NCBI RefSeq assembly: GCF_900114215.1
Contig: NZ_FOSG01000002.1
Coordinates: forward strand, 1-64,000
Direction of reading: 5' to 3'
DNA: 64,000 bases
From: Streptomyces mangrovi
GTDB taxonomy: Bacteria > Actinomycetota > Actinomycetes > Streptomycetales > Streptomycetaceae
The notes beneath the pieces are model-generated. The model worked only from the letters and a program-made list of their open reading frames with translations. It was not told the DNA's origin and did not search any database. Position numbers and translations under genes: made by a program. Each line of letters opens with the position of its first letter. The stretch's first letter is position 1. This document shows positions 17,022 to 28,216 of the stretch, one piece after another.

Positions 17022-18611
17022 TCAGTCCTCCAGGTTGACGTTGCGGGCCGAGGTGGCACCGATCTCCTGTGCCATCTCACCCATCACCGGAGCCGGGATG
17101 GGGCCGTCCACGGTGAGGGCGACCAGTGCCTCACCGCCCTCCTCGGCCCGGGAGACCTGCATGCCGGCGATGTTGATGCCGGCCTCGCCCAGGACGCGGC
17201 CGACGGTGCCGACCACGCCGGGACGGTCGGCGTACCGCAGGAAGGCCATGTGCTCGGCCAGCGCGAGGTCGACGTCGTACTCGCCGACGGCGACGATCTT
17301 CTGGACGTGCTTGGGGCCGGAGAGGGTGCCCGAGACCGAGACCTCCTGGCCGTCGGCCAGGGTGCCGCGCACGGTCACCACGTTACGGTGCTCCGGGGAC
17401 TCCGAGCTGGTGGTCAGCCGGACCTCCACCCCGCGCTCCTGCGCGAACAGCGGCGCGTTGACGTAGCTGACCGTCTCGTCGACGACGTCCTCGAAGACGC
17501 CCTTGAGCGCGGAGAGCTCGAGCACCTTGACGTCGTGCTGGGTGATCTCGCCGTAGACCTCGACGTCGAGCCGGACGGCGACCTCGCCCGCCAGCGCGGT
17601 GAAGATCCGGCCCAGCCGCTCGGCCAGCGGCAGCCCGGGCCGCACGTCCTCGGCGATCACGCCGCCCTGGACGTTGACCGCGTCCGGGACCAGCTCGCCG
17701 GCGAGCGCCAGCCGCACCGAGCGGGCGACCGCGATGCCCGCCTTCTCCTGTGCCTCGCCGGTGGAGGCGCCCAGGTGCGGGGTGCACACGACGTTGTCGA
17801 AGGCGAACAGGGGGGAGTCGGTGCACGGCTCGGTGGCGTACACGTCCAGGCCCGCGCCCGCGACCCGGCCCTCCTTCAGGGCCGACAGCAGCGCCGCCTC
17901 GTCCACGATGCCGCCGCGCGCGGCGTTGACGATCCGCACGCCCGGCTTGACCTTGTGGAGCGCCTCGTCGCCGATCAGACCCAGCGTCTCGGGGGTCTTG
18001 GGCAGATGGACGGTGATGAAGTCGGCGGTCTCCAGCAGCTCGTCCAGGGAGAGCAGCTTGACGCCCATCTGCGCGGCCCGGGCGGGCTGCACATAGGGGT
18101 CGTAGGCGACGACCCGCATGCCGAAGGCGGACATCCGCTGGGCGACCAGGACGCCGATGCGGCCGAGGCCGACGACGCCGAGGGTCTTCTCCGACAGCTC
18201 CACGCCGGTGTACTTGCTGCGCTTCCACTCGCCGTTCTTCAGGGCGGTGTTGGCCTGCGGGATGTTGCGGGCGGTGGCGACGATCAGGCCGCAGGCCAGC
18301 TCGGCCGCGGTGACGATGTTGGAGGTCGGCGCGTTGACGACCATCACACCGGCCTTGGTGGCGGCGGAGACGTCGACGTTGTCCAGGCCGACTCCCGCGC
18401 GGGCGACGACCTTCAGCCGCCTGGCCGCGGCGATGGCCTCGGCGTCGACCTTGGTGGCGCTGCGCACCAGGATCGCGTCGACGTCGGCGATGGCGGTCAG
18501 GAGCTCGGCTCGGTCGGCCCCGTTGCAGTGCCGGATCTCGAAGTCCGGGCCGAGGGCGTCGACCGTGGCCGGGGAGAGTTCTTCGGCGATGAGTACTACG
18601 GGTTTGCTCAC
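17022..18611 (-). CDS. serA: D-3-phosphoglycerate dehydrogenase
   Basis: This 529-residue enzyme oxidises 3-phosphoglycerate to 3-phosphohydroxypyruvate, the first step of serine synthesis. It is the long actinobacterial type. Residues about 1-310 are catalytic and NAD-binding domains (GLGRIGVLVAQRMSAFG, the ARAGVGLDNVD and ARGGIVDEAALL motifs, catalytic His in CTPHLGAST). About 320-450 is the intervening domain, and the C-terminal 75 residues are an ACT domain (MAFLRYADRPGVVGTVGRVLG) for serine feedback. The ATG at 18609-18611 begins MSKPVVLIAEELSPAT. It is downstream of ilvC in the same direction with a hairpin between, so it is probably expressed separately. Confidence 0.96.
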   Translation of the reverse strand: MSKPVVLIAEELSPATVDALGPDFEIRHCNGADRAELLTAIADVDAILVRSATKVDAEAIAAARRLKVVARAGVGLDNVDVSAATKAGVMVVNAPTSNIVTAAELACGLIVATARNIPQANTALKNGEWKRSKYTGVELSEKTLGVVGLGRIGVLVAQRMSAFGMRVVAYDPYVQPARAAQMGVKLLSLDELLETADFITVHLPKTPETLGLIGDEALHKVKPGVRIVNAARGGIVDEAALLSALKEGRVAGAGLDVYATEPCTDSPLFAFDNVVCTPHLGASTGEAQEKAGIAVARSVRLALAGELVPDAVNVQGGVIAEDVRPGLPLAERLGRIFTALAGEVAVRLDVEVYGEITQHDVKVLELSALKGVFEDVVDETVSYVNAPLFAQERGVEVRLTTSSESPEHRNVVTVRGTLADGQEVSVSGTLSGPKHVQKIVAVGEYDVDLALAEHMAFLRYADRPGVVGTVGRVLGEAGINIAGMQVSRAEEGGEALVALTVDGPIPAPVMGEMAQEIGATSARNVNLED

Positions 18612-18827
18612 TTCGGTCTTCAGTCCTCACTGGTCCGTGCCGGCGGCCGCGTCCCGACGGCCGAGGGCGGTGGAGGTGGGCAGCCGCGTGGAGACGCACG
18701 ACGCTGTGAGCCTGTGACGCGCTTGTGCGTGCAGTGTATCGGCGCAGGGGCGGCCCCGGTGGCCGATCACCGGGCCGCTCCGCCCCGTCGGCGGGCCGCG
18801 GCGTCCACCTGCGGGCGGGTCGGGCGG

Positions 18828-18854
18828 CGCCGGGCCGTCCGCGACGGCCCGGCG
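18828..18854. terminator. 12-bp hairpin after ilvC
   Basis: The arms 18828-18839 and 18843-18854 are perfectly complementary with a 3-base loop, 7 bases past the ilvC stop. The remainder of 18612-18827 carries no gene and presumably holds the serA promoter. Confidence 0.7.
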
Positions 18855-18861
18855 AATCCGC

Positions 18862-20568
<1,707 letters not shown>

Positions 20569-22422
20569 TCAGTCGTCGCCGTCGCCGAAGTCGGGACGGA
20601 CGCCGCGCGCCGCCATGACCTCGTCGTTGGAGGTGCCGGCCGCGACCATCGGCCAGACCATCGCGTCCTCGTGGACGATGAAGTCCACGACCACGGGGCG
20701 GTCGTTGATGGAGTTGGCCTTCTCGATCACCGCGTCGAGCTGCGCGGGGTCCTCGCAGCGGATGCCGACGCAGCCCATGGCCTCCGCCAGCTTCACGAAG
20801 TCCGGGACGCGGGTGCCCCTGTTCTCGGGGCTGACGGCGTCCGGGCCGCTGTGCAGCACGGTGTTGGAGTAGCGCTGGTTGTAGAAGAGGGTCTGCCACT
20901 GGCGGACCATTCCCAGGGCGCCGTTGTTGATGATCGCGACCTTGATCGGGATGCCGTTGAGCGCGGCGGTCACCAGCTCCTGGTTGGTCATCTGGAAGCA
21001 GCCGTCGCCGTCGATCGCCCAGACGGTGCGGTCCGGGACGCCGGCCTTCGCGCCCATCGCGGCCGGGACGGCGTAGCCCATGGTGCCCAGGCCGCCGGAG
21101 TTCAGCCAGGTGGCGGGCTTCTCGTACTTGATGAAGTGGGCGGCCCACATCTGGTGCTGGCCCACACCGGCGGCGAAGACCGTTCCTTCGGGGGCCAGGG
21201 AGCCGATGCGCTCGATGACCTGCTGCGGGGCCAGGGAGCCGTCCTCGGGGTGCTCGTAGCCCAGCGGGTACGTATCGCGCCAGCGGTTGAGCTGCTGCCA
21301 CCACTCGGTGTGGTCGCCGGTGTTGCCCGCCTCGTGCTCGGCGCGGACGGCCACGACCAGATCGGCGATGACCTCGCGGGCGTCGCCGACGATCGGGACG
21401 TCGGCGGTGCGGTTCTTGCCGATCTCGGCCGGGTCGATGTCGGCGTGCACGATCTTCGCGTACGGCGCGAAGGAGTCCAGTCTGCCCGTGACGCGGTCGT
21501 CGAAGCGGGCGCCGAGCGCGACGATCAGGTCGGCCTTCTGCAGGGCGGTGACGGCCGCGACGGTGCCGTGCATGCCGGGCATGCCCAGGTGCTGCGGGTG
21601 GCTGTCGGGGAAGGCGCCCAGCGCCATCAGGGTGGTGGTCACGGGGGCGCCGGTCAGCTCGGCCAGCACCTTCAGCTCGGTGGTGGCCCCGGCCTTCAGG
21701 ACGCCGCCGCCCACGTACAGCACCGGGCGGGCGGCCTCGGTGATCAGCCGGGCGGCCTCGCGGATCTGCTTGGCGTGCGGCTTGGTCACCGGGCGGTAGC
21801 CGGGCAGGTCCGTGGCGGGGGGCCAGGAGAAGGTCGTCTGCGTCTGCAGGGCGTCCTTGGCGATGTCCACCAGGACCGGGCCGGGCCGGCCGGTGGAGGC
21901 GATGTGGAACGCCTCGGCGATCACCCGCGGGATCTCGGCCGGGTCGGTGACCAGGTAGTTGTGCTTGGTGATCGGCATGCTGATGCCGCAGATGTCGGCT
22001 TCCTGGAAGGCGTCGGTGCCGATCGCCTTGGAGGCCACCTGGCCGGTGATCGCGACCAGCGGGACGGAGTCCATGTGCGCGTCGGCGATCGGGGTGACCA
22101 GGTTGGTGGCACCGGGACCGGAGGTGGCCATGCAGACGCCGACCTTGCCGGTGGCCTGGGCGTAGCCGGTGGCGGCGTGGCCCGCGCCCTGCTCGTGGCG
22201 GACGAGGACGTGGCGCACCCGGGAGGAGTCCATCATCGGGTCGTAGGCGGGCAGGATGGCGCCCCCCGGAATGCCGAATACCGTGTCGGCGCCGACTTCC
22301 TCGAGAGAACGGATGAGGGACTGGGCTCCCGTGACGTGCTCGACGGTGGCGGGCTGCGGCTGTGCTCCGCCGGTACGGGCCCGCGGCTGCGGGCGGGGGG
22401 CCCCGGTGGCCTGCTCGGTCAT
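20569..22422 (-). CDS. ilvB: Acetolactate (acetohydroxyacid) synthase large subunit
   Basis: This 617-residue ThDP-dependent catalytic subunit makes acetolactate from two pyruvates, or acetohydroxybutyrate with 2-oxobutyrate: the common first step of branched-chain synthesis. ThDP activation uses the Glu in [21 protein letters not shown]. The ThDP/Mg2+ motif is [29 protein letters not shown], and the FAD-related middle domain is also recognisable. ATG at 22420-22422 directly follows an in-frame GTG, and an AGAAGAGAC stretch precedes it. Expression is very likely attenuated by the leader peptide MRTRLLVIGQRVD and the terminator at 22515-22548. Confidence 0.97.
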   Translation of the reverse strand: MTEQATGAPRPQPRARTGGAQPQPATVEHVTGAQSLIRSLEEVGADTVFGIPGGAILPAYDPMMDSSRVRHVLVRHEQGAGHAATGYAQATGKVGVCMATSGPGATNLVTPIADAHMDSVPLVAITGQVASKAIGTDAFQEADICGISMPITKHNYLVTDPAEIPRVIAEAFHIASTGRPGPVLVDIAKDALQTQTTFSWPPATDLPGYRPVTKPHAKQIREAARLITEAARPVLYVGGGVLKAGATTELKVLAELTGAPVTTTLMALGAFPDSHPQHLGMPGMHGTVAAVTALQKADLIVALGARFDDRVTGRLDSFAPYAKIVHADIDPAEIGKNRTADVPIVGDAREVIADLVVAVRAEHEAGNTGDHTEWWQQLNRWRDTYPLGYEHPEDGSLAPQQVIERIGSLAPEGTVFAAGVGQHQMWAAHFIKYEKPATWLNSGGLGTMGYAVPAAMGAKAGVPDRTVWAIDGDGCFQMTNQELVTAALNGIPIKVAIINNGALGMVRQWQTLFYNQRYSNTVLHSGPDAVSPENRGTRVPDFVKLAEAMGCVGIRCEDPAQLDAVIEKANSINDRPVVVDFIVHEDAMVWPMVAAGTSNDEVMAARGVRPDFGDGDD

Positions 22423-22514
22423 CACTTGTCTCTTCTCGGAGAGTTGAGGGTTTGACGCTCGTTGTAGATGGCTGTGGGTGGGTCGCGCTCGAGTGCCGCT
22501 GGCACCGGTGCAAC

Positions 22515-22548
22515 AAAAAACCCCTCGTGCCGTCAGGCAAGCGAGGGG
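22515..22548 (-). terminator. Attenuator: intrinsic terminator in the ilvB leader
   Basis: On the minus strand a 7-bp stem (22542-22548 with 22521-22527), extended inside by a 4-bp stem, is followed directly by six T. It lies about 93 bases before the ilvB start and 40 bases after the leader peptide stop, the arrangement expected for transcription attenuation. Confidence 0.88.
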
Positions 22549-22601
22549 AGCGCGTCGATGTCGTCCACAGGGCGGACATGCCCTGTGTCAGTCGACGCGC
22601 T
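22549..22601 (-). promoter_or_regulatory. Alternative pairing in the ilvB leader (pause/antitermination helix)
   Basis: Positions 22592-22601, inside the last codons of the leader peptide, pair perfectly over 10 bp with 22549-22558, immediately upstream of the terminator stem. A second hairpin (ccacaggg...ccctgtg) lies within the loop. Ribosome position on the leader peptide would decide whether this helix forms, which is how I infer it tunes the terminator. Confidence 0.6.
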
Positions 22602-22629
22602 GTCCAATTACGAGAAGTCGGGTGCGCAT
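22588..22629 (-). CDS. ilvB leader peptide MRTRLLVIGQRVD
   Basis: This 13-residue reading frame runs from ATG 22627-22629 to TGA 22588-22590. The run Leu-Leu-Val-Ile uses CTT, CTC, GTA and ATT; CTT, GTA and ATT are rare in this genome, which makes stalling sensitive to all three branched-chain amino acids. An AGGAAGG ribosome binding site lies about 8 bases upstream. It matches the kind of leader known upstream of actinobacterial ilvB genes. Confidence 0.88.
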   Translation of the reverse strand: MRTRLLVIGQRVD

Positions 22630-22662
22630 GGCACCGACCTTCCTCCCGCGGTGCCCGAGGTG

Positions 22663-25600
22663 TCAAGTGGGTGGGACGGACGTCTCACTATTTGATCTCA
22701 ATGGGGGATGCGCCACCGGGCCGTGCGCGGCCGGTCCGCTCCTGTGCGCCGGCAGCGAACCGGCGACCACCACCGAGCGGCCGACGCCCGGGAAGTGCTG
22801 CTCCTCACCGGAGACGGGGTAGCTCCCACGGGCCAGGGCACGCCTGAGACGGTGCTCGTCCAGGGGCTTGGAGAAGGCGGCGCCCTGGGCGTGGGTGCAG
22901 CCCAGCGCGCGCAGCGCCGCGGCCTGTTCCGGCAGGTCCACGCCGTCGGCGACGGAGAGCATCCCGAGGTCGTCGGCGATCCGCAGCAGCCCGGAGGTGA
23001 TTTTCCGCACCCTGGGGGAGTTCACCACACCGTCGACCAGCGCGCGGTCCAGCCTCAGCGCGTCGGCGGGGAGTCTGCGGAGTGCGGCGAGACCAAAGTG
23101 GGCGCCGCCGAAGCCGTCGAGGGTGATGCCGACCCCGATCCGCCGCAGTGCGGTGACCCACAGCTCCAGTTCGTCCAGGGGGACGCGTGGGTCGGTGTCG
23201 GCCAGTTCGACGACGAGGGCGTCGGGCGGCAGCCCGTGCCGGGACAGCAGCGCCTCGACGGTGGCCGGGGTCGTGGAGCGGTCGGTGAGGCGGCACGCGT
23301 CCAGCCGTACGGACACCGGCACGCGGTAGCCCGCGTGGTGCCGTTCGGCGGCCTGCTCGACGGCCCTGCGCAGCAGCCACCGGCCCGCATCCCCGCCGCC
23401 GTCGCCGCGGGCGTCCGCCGCGGTGGGGACGTGCGGGGGCTGCGGGCCGTACCGCGCCGGCGGTGCGGGCCGGGCCTGGGGGGCGGGCTGAGGCCCGCCC
23501 GGCGGGAACAGCACGCCCCGGGCGGAACGCCTGCGGGCCTGGGCCGCGACCGAGGCGATCTTCCCGCTGGAGAGCTCGACCACGGGCTGGTGGAGCAGCG
23601 CGAACTCGCTCTCCGCCAGCACTCCGCGCAGCCGGTCGGTGGTCAGCTCCGCCCGGCGGACGGCCTCGGCCTGCGGCTGCGAGGCGTACAGCTCGACCCG
23701 GTTCTTGCCCGCCTGTTTGGCGCGGTACATCGCCAGGTCGGCATGGCGCATCAGCACGGCCGGGGTCACTCCGGGCTCGGCGAAGGCCACGCCGATGGAG
23801 GCGGCGACCCGTGCCTCGCCGCCCTCGACCCGGTAGGGCCGGGAGAGAGTGGTGCGCAGCCGCTCGGCGATCTCCAGCACGCGGTACTCGCGCTCGGCCC
23901 GGTCGCACTTCCCGTCGCCGACGATGAGCGCGGCGAACTCGTCCCCGCCGAGCCGGGCCGCGGTGTCACCGGCCCGTACGGCCTCCCGCAGACGGCGGGC
24001 CGCCTGGATCAGCAGCTCGTCCCCCGCCTGGTGGCCGATGGTGTCGTTGACGGCCTTGAAGCCGTCGAGGTCGATGTAGAGCACCGCCGTGTGGCCCGCC
24101 CTCGCGTCGCCCCGGCGCCGGCCGCCGAGCGCCTGGTGGACGCGCTCGGTGAACAGCGAGCGGTTGGGCAGGTCGGTCAGCGGGTCGTGGGAGGCGTTGT
24201 GCTGGAGCTGCGCCTGGAGCCGCACCCGTTCGGTCACGTCACGGCTGTTGAAGATCAGGCCGCCCTGGTAGCGGTTGACCGTGGACTCGACGTTGAGCCA
24301 GCGGCCCGAGGCGTGTCGGATGCGGCACTCGACGCGGGTGGAGGACTCCTCCCGGGGCGGGGTGGCCAGAAAGCGGCGCACCTCGTGCAGGACCCGGCCC
24401 AGGTCCTCGGGGTGGATGAGGGAGGCCAGCTCGGAGCCGACCAGCTTGTCCGGCTCCCGGCCGTAGACACCCGCGGCGGCCGGGGAGACGTAGCGCAGCA
24501 TCCCGGCCGGCGAGGCGATCATGATGACGTCGCTGGACCCCTGCACCAGCGACCTGAAGTGGTTCTCCTTCTGGGCCAGTTCCTGGGTGAGGCGGATGTT
24601 CTCCAGCAGCATGATGCCCTGGCGGACCACCAGGGCCAGGACGACGGTGCAGCCGGTCAGCAGCACCACCGGGTCGATGGCCCCGCCGTCGCGGACGTTG
24701 TAGAGGATCCCCAGGGTGCAGACGGCGGCCGCCAGGTACGGGGCGAGGGCGGCCAGCGACCCGGCCACCGCTCCGTTCCCGGGCGCGGGCGGCCGGACGG
24801 CCGGGCGGCCGGGCGCGTGCCGGCTGCCGTCCCCTTCCCGGCAGCCGACCCAGGGGGCGTACGCGAGCAGCAGCGAGCCGGCGAACCAGCCGGCGTCGAG
24901 GATCTGGCCGGAGGTGTAGCTCTCCCGCAGCAGGGGCGAGGTGAACAGGGCGTCGCAGAGCACGGTGAGCGCGAGGGCTCCGATGACGGTGTTGACGGCG
25001 GAGCGGTGGGCGGACGAGCGACGGAAGTGGAGTGCGAGGACCATGCTGATCAGCACGATGTCCATCAGGGGGTAGGCCAGCGACAGGGCCACCAGGGAGA
25101 GGGACTCGCCCTGCCAGTACGAGGGGTGGTCCAGCGCCAGGCTCCAGGAGAGGGTGAGCAGCGAGCCGCCGACCAGCCAGGCGTCCAGGACCAGGCGCGT
25201 CCAGCCGGCCCGGGTGACCGGCCGTTTGGCGAGGACCAGCAGTCCGACGATGGCCGGTGGCGCGAAGAGCAGGAAGCAGAAGTCCGCCGCGGAGGGGCTG
25301 GGCACGGGTTCGCCCAGCACGACCTCGTACCAGCCCCAGATCCCGTTGCCGAGCCCGGCCATCGCCGAGGAGATCCCGAACAGCGTCCAGGCGGGCCGGA
25401 ACGGCGTGTCCGGGTGGGTGCGGGCGTAGTGCACACACGACCCCGCGGCGGCGAAGGCCGCGGCGCTCAGCCCGAAGTCGCCCATGAACAGCGCCACCGC
25501 CGGCGATCCCCAGCCCAGCAGCGCGCCCACCGCGTACGCCCCGCACAGGGCGGCGAGCGCCAGCCGCGGGAACGCCCTCCGCTCCCCGGCGCCCGTCCCG

Positions 25601-25674
25601 TCGTGCGGGCGGGCCGTGCGGGCCGTGCGGGGCGGCCGCGGGAAGCGGGGCTGTTCCACCCCCCGGGCGCTCAT
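22663..25674 (-). CDS. Membrane PAS-GGDEF protein with degenerate EAL domain
   Basis: This 1003-residue c-di-GMP signalling protein has an N-terminal multi-pass membrane region (about residues 35-340, roughly nine hydrophobic segments) and a PAS domain (about 365-480, HFRSLVQGSSDVIMIASPAG). The GGDEF domain has an intact motif RLGGDEFAAL (Gly576-Phe580). An EAL-like domain follows from about 685 to 975. In the latter, EAL reads AAQ (residues 710-712) and DDFGTG reads LDGFGG, so the catalytic Glu and an Asp are lost and phosphodiesterase activity is unlikely. A 50-residue Pro/Arg/Gly-rich insertion follows the broken motif. ATG at 25672-25674 has GGAGG 7 bases upstream. The stop overlaps a TTGACA just before the ilvB leader. 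It is probably a diguanylate cyclase. Confidence 0.88.
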   Translation of the reverse strand: MSARGVEQPRFPRPPRTARTARPHDGTGAGERRAFPRLALAALCGAYAVGALLGWGSPAVALFMGDFGLSAAAFAAAGSCVHYARTHPDTPFRPAWTLFGISSAMAGLGNGIWGWYEVVLGEPVPSPSAADFCFLLFAPPAIVGLLVLAKRPVTRAGWTRLVLDAWLVGGSLLTLSWSLALDHPSYWQGESLSLVALSLAYPLMDIVLISMVLALHFRRSSAHRSAVNTVIGALALTVLCDALFTSPLLRESYTSGQILDAGWFAGSLLLAYAPWVGCREGDGSRHAPGRPAVRPPAPGNGAVAGSLAALAPYLAAAVCTLGILYNVRDGGAIDPVVLLTGCTVVLALVVRQGIMLLENIRLTQELAQKENHFRSLVQGSSDVIMIASPAGMLRYVSPAAAGVYGREPDKLVGSELASLIHPEDLGRVLHEVRRFLATPPREESSTRVECRIRHASGRWLNVESTVNRYQGGLIFNSRDVTERVRLQAQLQHNASHDPLTDLPNRSLFTERVHQALGGRRRGDARAGHTAVLYIDLDGFKAVNDTIGHQAGDELLIQAARRLREAVRAGDTAARLGGDEFAALIVGDGKCDRAEREYRVLEIAERLRTTLSRPYRVEGGEARVAASIGVAFAEPGVTPAVLMRHADLAMYRAKQAGKNRVELYASQPQAEAVRRAELTTDRLRGVLAESEFALLHQPVVELSSGKIASVAAQARRRSARGVLFPPGGPQPAPQARPAPPARYGPQPPHVPTAADARGDGGGDAGRWLLRRAVEQAAERHHAGYRVPVSVRLDACRLTDRSTTPATVEALLSRHGLPPDALVVELADTDPRVPLDELELWVTALRRIGVGITLDGFGGAHFGLAALRRLPADALRLDRALVDGVVNSPRVRKITSGLLRIADDLGMLSVADGVDLPEQAAALRALGCTHAQGAAFSKPLDEHRLRRALARGSYPVSGEEQHFPGVGRSVVVAGSLPAHRSGPAAHGPVAHPPLRSNSETSVPPT

Positions 25675-25905
25675 CGCGCCGCCTCCGGGTGCGGCAGTCC
25701 CCGCCCCGGCCCGGGCTCCGCGGGCCGGGGCCGTGTCCAACACCGTTCGTGCGTCCGGTGGTTCGTCCGGTGGCCGTGCATGTCGCCCGTCCCCCCTCGC
25801 TGGTCTGGTACGCCCCCGGGTCGGACGATACACCAGACCGGTCACTCAGGGACATACCCCTTCTACACAGCGTGACTGATGAGGGAATTGCCGATACAAT
25901 ACGCA

Positions 25906-25934
25906 GCCATCCGTGTTCGGAGCGTACGGATGGC
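25906..25934. terminator. Hairpin in the 25675-26041 intergenic region
   Basis: A 9-bp perfect stem (25906-25914 with 25926-25934) has an 11-base loop, 107 bases past the hydroxyacid dehydrogenase stop. It could terminate that gene or belong to the promoter of the downstream GGDEF gene. Nothing else gene-like is visible in this 367-base space. Confidence 0.4.
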
Positions 25935-26041
25935 CGTGCGGGCGGTCGTTCGCGTCTGCACCACCCGTCTCACACCCCCGGCCACCCGCCCCTTTCCTCC
26001 GCCGCACGGCCGCCCGACCGCCCGACCGCCCGGCGGGGCCG

Positions 26042-26983
26042 TCACCCGGCCGAGGCGACGACGTTCTCCGGCTCCTCCCCGTCCGCGAAGCGCCGCAGCT
26101 GGGCGCGGAGCAGCCGCTTGGCGCGCGGCAGGAACGCGGACGTCGGGCCTCCCGCGTGCGGTGAGATCAGGGTGCCGGGCGCCTTCCACAGCGGGTGGCC
26201 GGCGGGCAGCGGCTCGGGATCGGTGACGTCGAGCGCCGCCCGCAGCCGCCCGGACTCCAGCTCCGCCAGCAGCGCTTCGGTGTCCACGACGGCGCCGCGC
26301 GCGACGTTCACCAGCAGCGCTCCGTCCTTCATGCGCGACAGGAAGTCCGCGTCCGCCAGATGGCGGGTGGCCTCGGTGAGCGGGGTGACCAGGAAGACCA
26401 CGTCGGCCCCGGGCAGCAGCCGGGGCAGGTCGGCGAGGGTGTGCACCGGACCGCGCGGCACGGTACGGGCGCTGCGGGCCACCCGGTGGACCGCCTCCGG
26501 TTCGAAGGGTGCCAGCCGGTCCTCGATGGCGGCGCCGATGGAGCCGTAGCCGACGATCAGCGCCGTCCGGTCGGCGAGGGAGGGCCAAAAACCCGGCGTC
26601 CACCGTCCGGCGTCCTGGGCGCGGACGAAGGAGGGGATGCCGCGCAGCGAGGCGAGGGCGAGGGTGAGCGCCAGTTCGGCGGTGCTCGCGTCGTGGACGC
26701 CGCGGGCGTTGCACAGCAGCGTGCCCCGGGGCAGTTGCGGTACGGCGGACTCCACGTGGTCGATGCCCGCGGTGAGCGTCTGCACCACCCGTACGTTCGG
26801 CATGTGCGCCAACGGCCGTACGGCGACGGCCTGACCCTTCAGATAGGGAACGGCGTAGAAGACGCAGTCCGCGGGGTCCGCCGGGAACTCCTCCTCCCCG
26901 TCCCAGTGGACGTAGCGGAACGACTCGGGCAGCCCGCCCATCTCGGCGGGCGGGATGGGCAGCCAGACATCTGCGGAAGCCAT
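26042..26983 (-). CDS. D-isomer-specific 2-hydroxyacid dehydrogenase family protein
   Basis: This 313-residue NAD(P)-dependent dehydrogenase reduces 2-oxo acids to D-2-hydroxy acids; the natural substrate is unknown. The NAD-binding domain has GYGSIGAAIEDRLAPFEP, the substrate arginine lies in VNVARGAVVDTEALLAELESG, and the acid and catalytic His lie in DVTDPEPLPAGHPLWKAPGTLISPHAGG. The catalytic domain begins VWLPIPPAEMGGLP. ATG at 26981-26983 lacks a strong ribosome binding site. It is divergent from the aldo/keto reductase gene across 106 bases. Confidence 0.88.
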   Translation of the reverse strand: MASADVWLPIPPAEMGGLPESFRYVHWDGEEEFPADPADCVFYAVPYLKGQAVAVRPLAHMPNVRVVQTLTAGIDHVESAVPQLPRGTLLCNARGVHDASTAELALTLALASLRGIPSFVRAQDAGRWTPGFWPSLADRTALIVGYGSIGAAIEDRLAPFEPEAVHRVARSARTVPRGPVHTLADLPRLLPGADVVFLVTPLTEATRHLADADFLSRMKDGALLVNVARGAVVDTEALLAELESGRLRAALDVTDPEPLPAGHPLWKAPGTLISPHAGGPTSAFLPRAKRLLRAQLRRFADGEEPENVVASAG

Positions 26984-27089
26984 GGCCAGAGGCTATCCGG
27001 AGGCTGTGCGGAGGCGCCGGAAGCCACCCGTTAGGTTGGGAGCGCCCTACGGGGGCGACCCCGCGGGGGCGAGGAGGGAGCACGTCCAG

Positions 27090-28088
27090 GTGGAGCGCAG
27101 GACAATCGGTGCGGCGGCACTGGAGGTGGGTGCCATCGGGCTCGGCTGCATGCCGATGAGCTGGGCCTACACCGAGTCCGAGCGGGACGGCGAGTCCTCG
27201 ATGCGCACGGTGCACGCGGCCCTCGACCGCGGGGTGACGCTGCTGGACACCGCCGACATGTACGGGCCGTTCACCAACGAGCTGCTGCTGGGCCGGGTGC
27301 TGCGGCGGCGCCGCGCCGACGTGTTCGTCTCCACCAAGTGCGGTCTCCTCGTCGGCGAGCAGCACATCGTCGCCAACGGGCGCCCCGGCTACGTCAAGCG
27401 CGCCTGCGACGCCTCGCTGCGCCGGCTGCAGACCGATGTGATCGACCTCTACCAGCTCCACCGCGCCGATCCGGAGGTGCCCATCGAGGAGACCTGGGGC
27501 GCGATGGCCGAACTGGTCGCGGCCGGCAAGGTGCGCTCGCTGGGGCTGTGCGCGGTGGGCGCGCGGGAGCGGCGCCGCGGGTCGAGCGCACCCGCGTACG
27601 CCGGAACGCTCCGGCAACTGGAGCGGATCCAGCAGGTCTTCCCGGTCAGCTGTGTGGAGGCAGAGCTGTCGGTGTGGTCGCCCGAGGCCCTGGCCTCGCT
27701 GCTGCCCTGGTGCGAGGCGCGCGGCATCGGCCTTCTGGCCGCGATGCCCCTGGGCAGCGGCTTCCTGACCGGCACCCTTACCCCGGGCGGCGGCTTCGAG
27801 CGCGACGACGTACGCGCCCGGCACCCGCGGTTCACGGCCGAGATGATGGCGGCCAACCAGCCGATCGTCGCCGGGCTGCGGCGCGTCGCCGCCCGGCACG
27901 GCGACGCCACCCCGGCGCAGGTGGCCCTGGCCTGGCTGCTGGCCCAGGGGCGGCACGTGGTGCCGGTGCCGGGCACCAAGAAGGAGCGCTGGGCGGTGGA
28001 GAACGCGGCGGCGGCGCGTCTGGAACTGACCGCGCGGGACCTGGCGGAGATCGCCGCGCTGCCCGCCGCCCAGAGGTCGTGGGACTGA
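27090..28088 (+). CDS. Aldo/keto reductase
   Basis: This is a 332-residue NADPH-dependent oxidoreductase with the TIM-barrel AKR fold. The tetrad is visible: Asp53 and Tyr58 in LLDTADMYGPFTNE, Lys83 in VSTKCG and His124 in DLYQLHRADPEVP. The NADPH phosphate site is PVPGTKKERWAVENAAAA near the C-terminus. The group resembles YhdN/GSP69-like reductases with unknown physiological substrate. GTG at 27090 is chosen because GGAGGGAG lies about 10 bases upstream and similarity begins at ERRTIG. It shares a divergent promoter region with the 2-hydroxyacid dehydrogenase. Confidence 0.92.
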   Translation: MERRTIGAAALEVGAIGLGCMPMSWAYTESERDGESSMRTVHAALDRGVTLLDTADMYGPFTNELLLGRVLRRRRADVFVSTKCGLLVGEQHIVANGRPGYVKRACDASLRRLQTDVIDLYQLHRADPEVPIEETWGAMAELVAAGKVRSLGLCAVGARERRRGSSAPAYAGTLRQLERIQQVFPVSCVEAELSVWSPEALASLLPWCEARGIGLLAAMPLGSGFLTGTLTPGGGFERDDVRARHPRFTAEMMAANQPIVAGLRRVAARHGDATPAQVALAWLLAQGRHVVPVPGTKKERWAVENAAAARLELTARDLAEIAALPAAQRSWD

Positions 28089-28216
28089 GCCGGGAACACC
28101 CGGCGCCGTCACGGCGTACGGTCGGGTGTACGGGCCGGTGGTGCGCACCGCGTGCACGACCGGCCCCGCACCGCAGGCGAGAGCTGCCCGCAGTCGAGTA
28201 GTCGAAAGGCGCACCG

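Noticed and set aside
22661..22666. TTGACA as the -35 of the ilvB promoter
   Set aside because: The hexamer is perfect on the minus strand, but no acceptable -10 lies 16-19 bases downstream, so I did not list it as a promoter.
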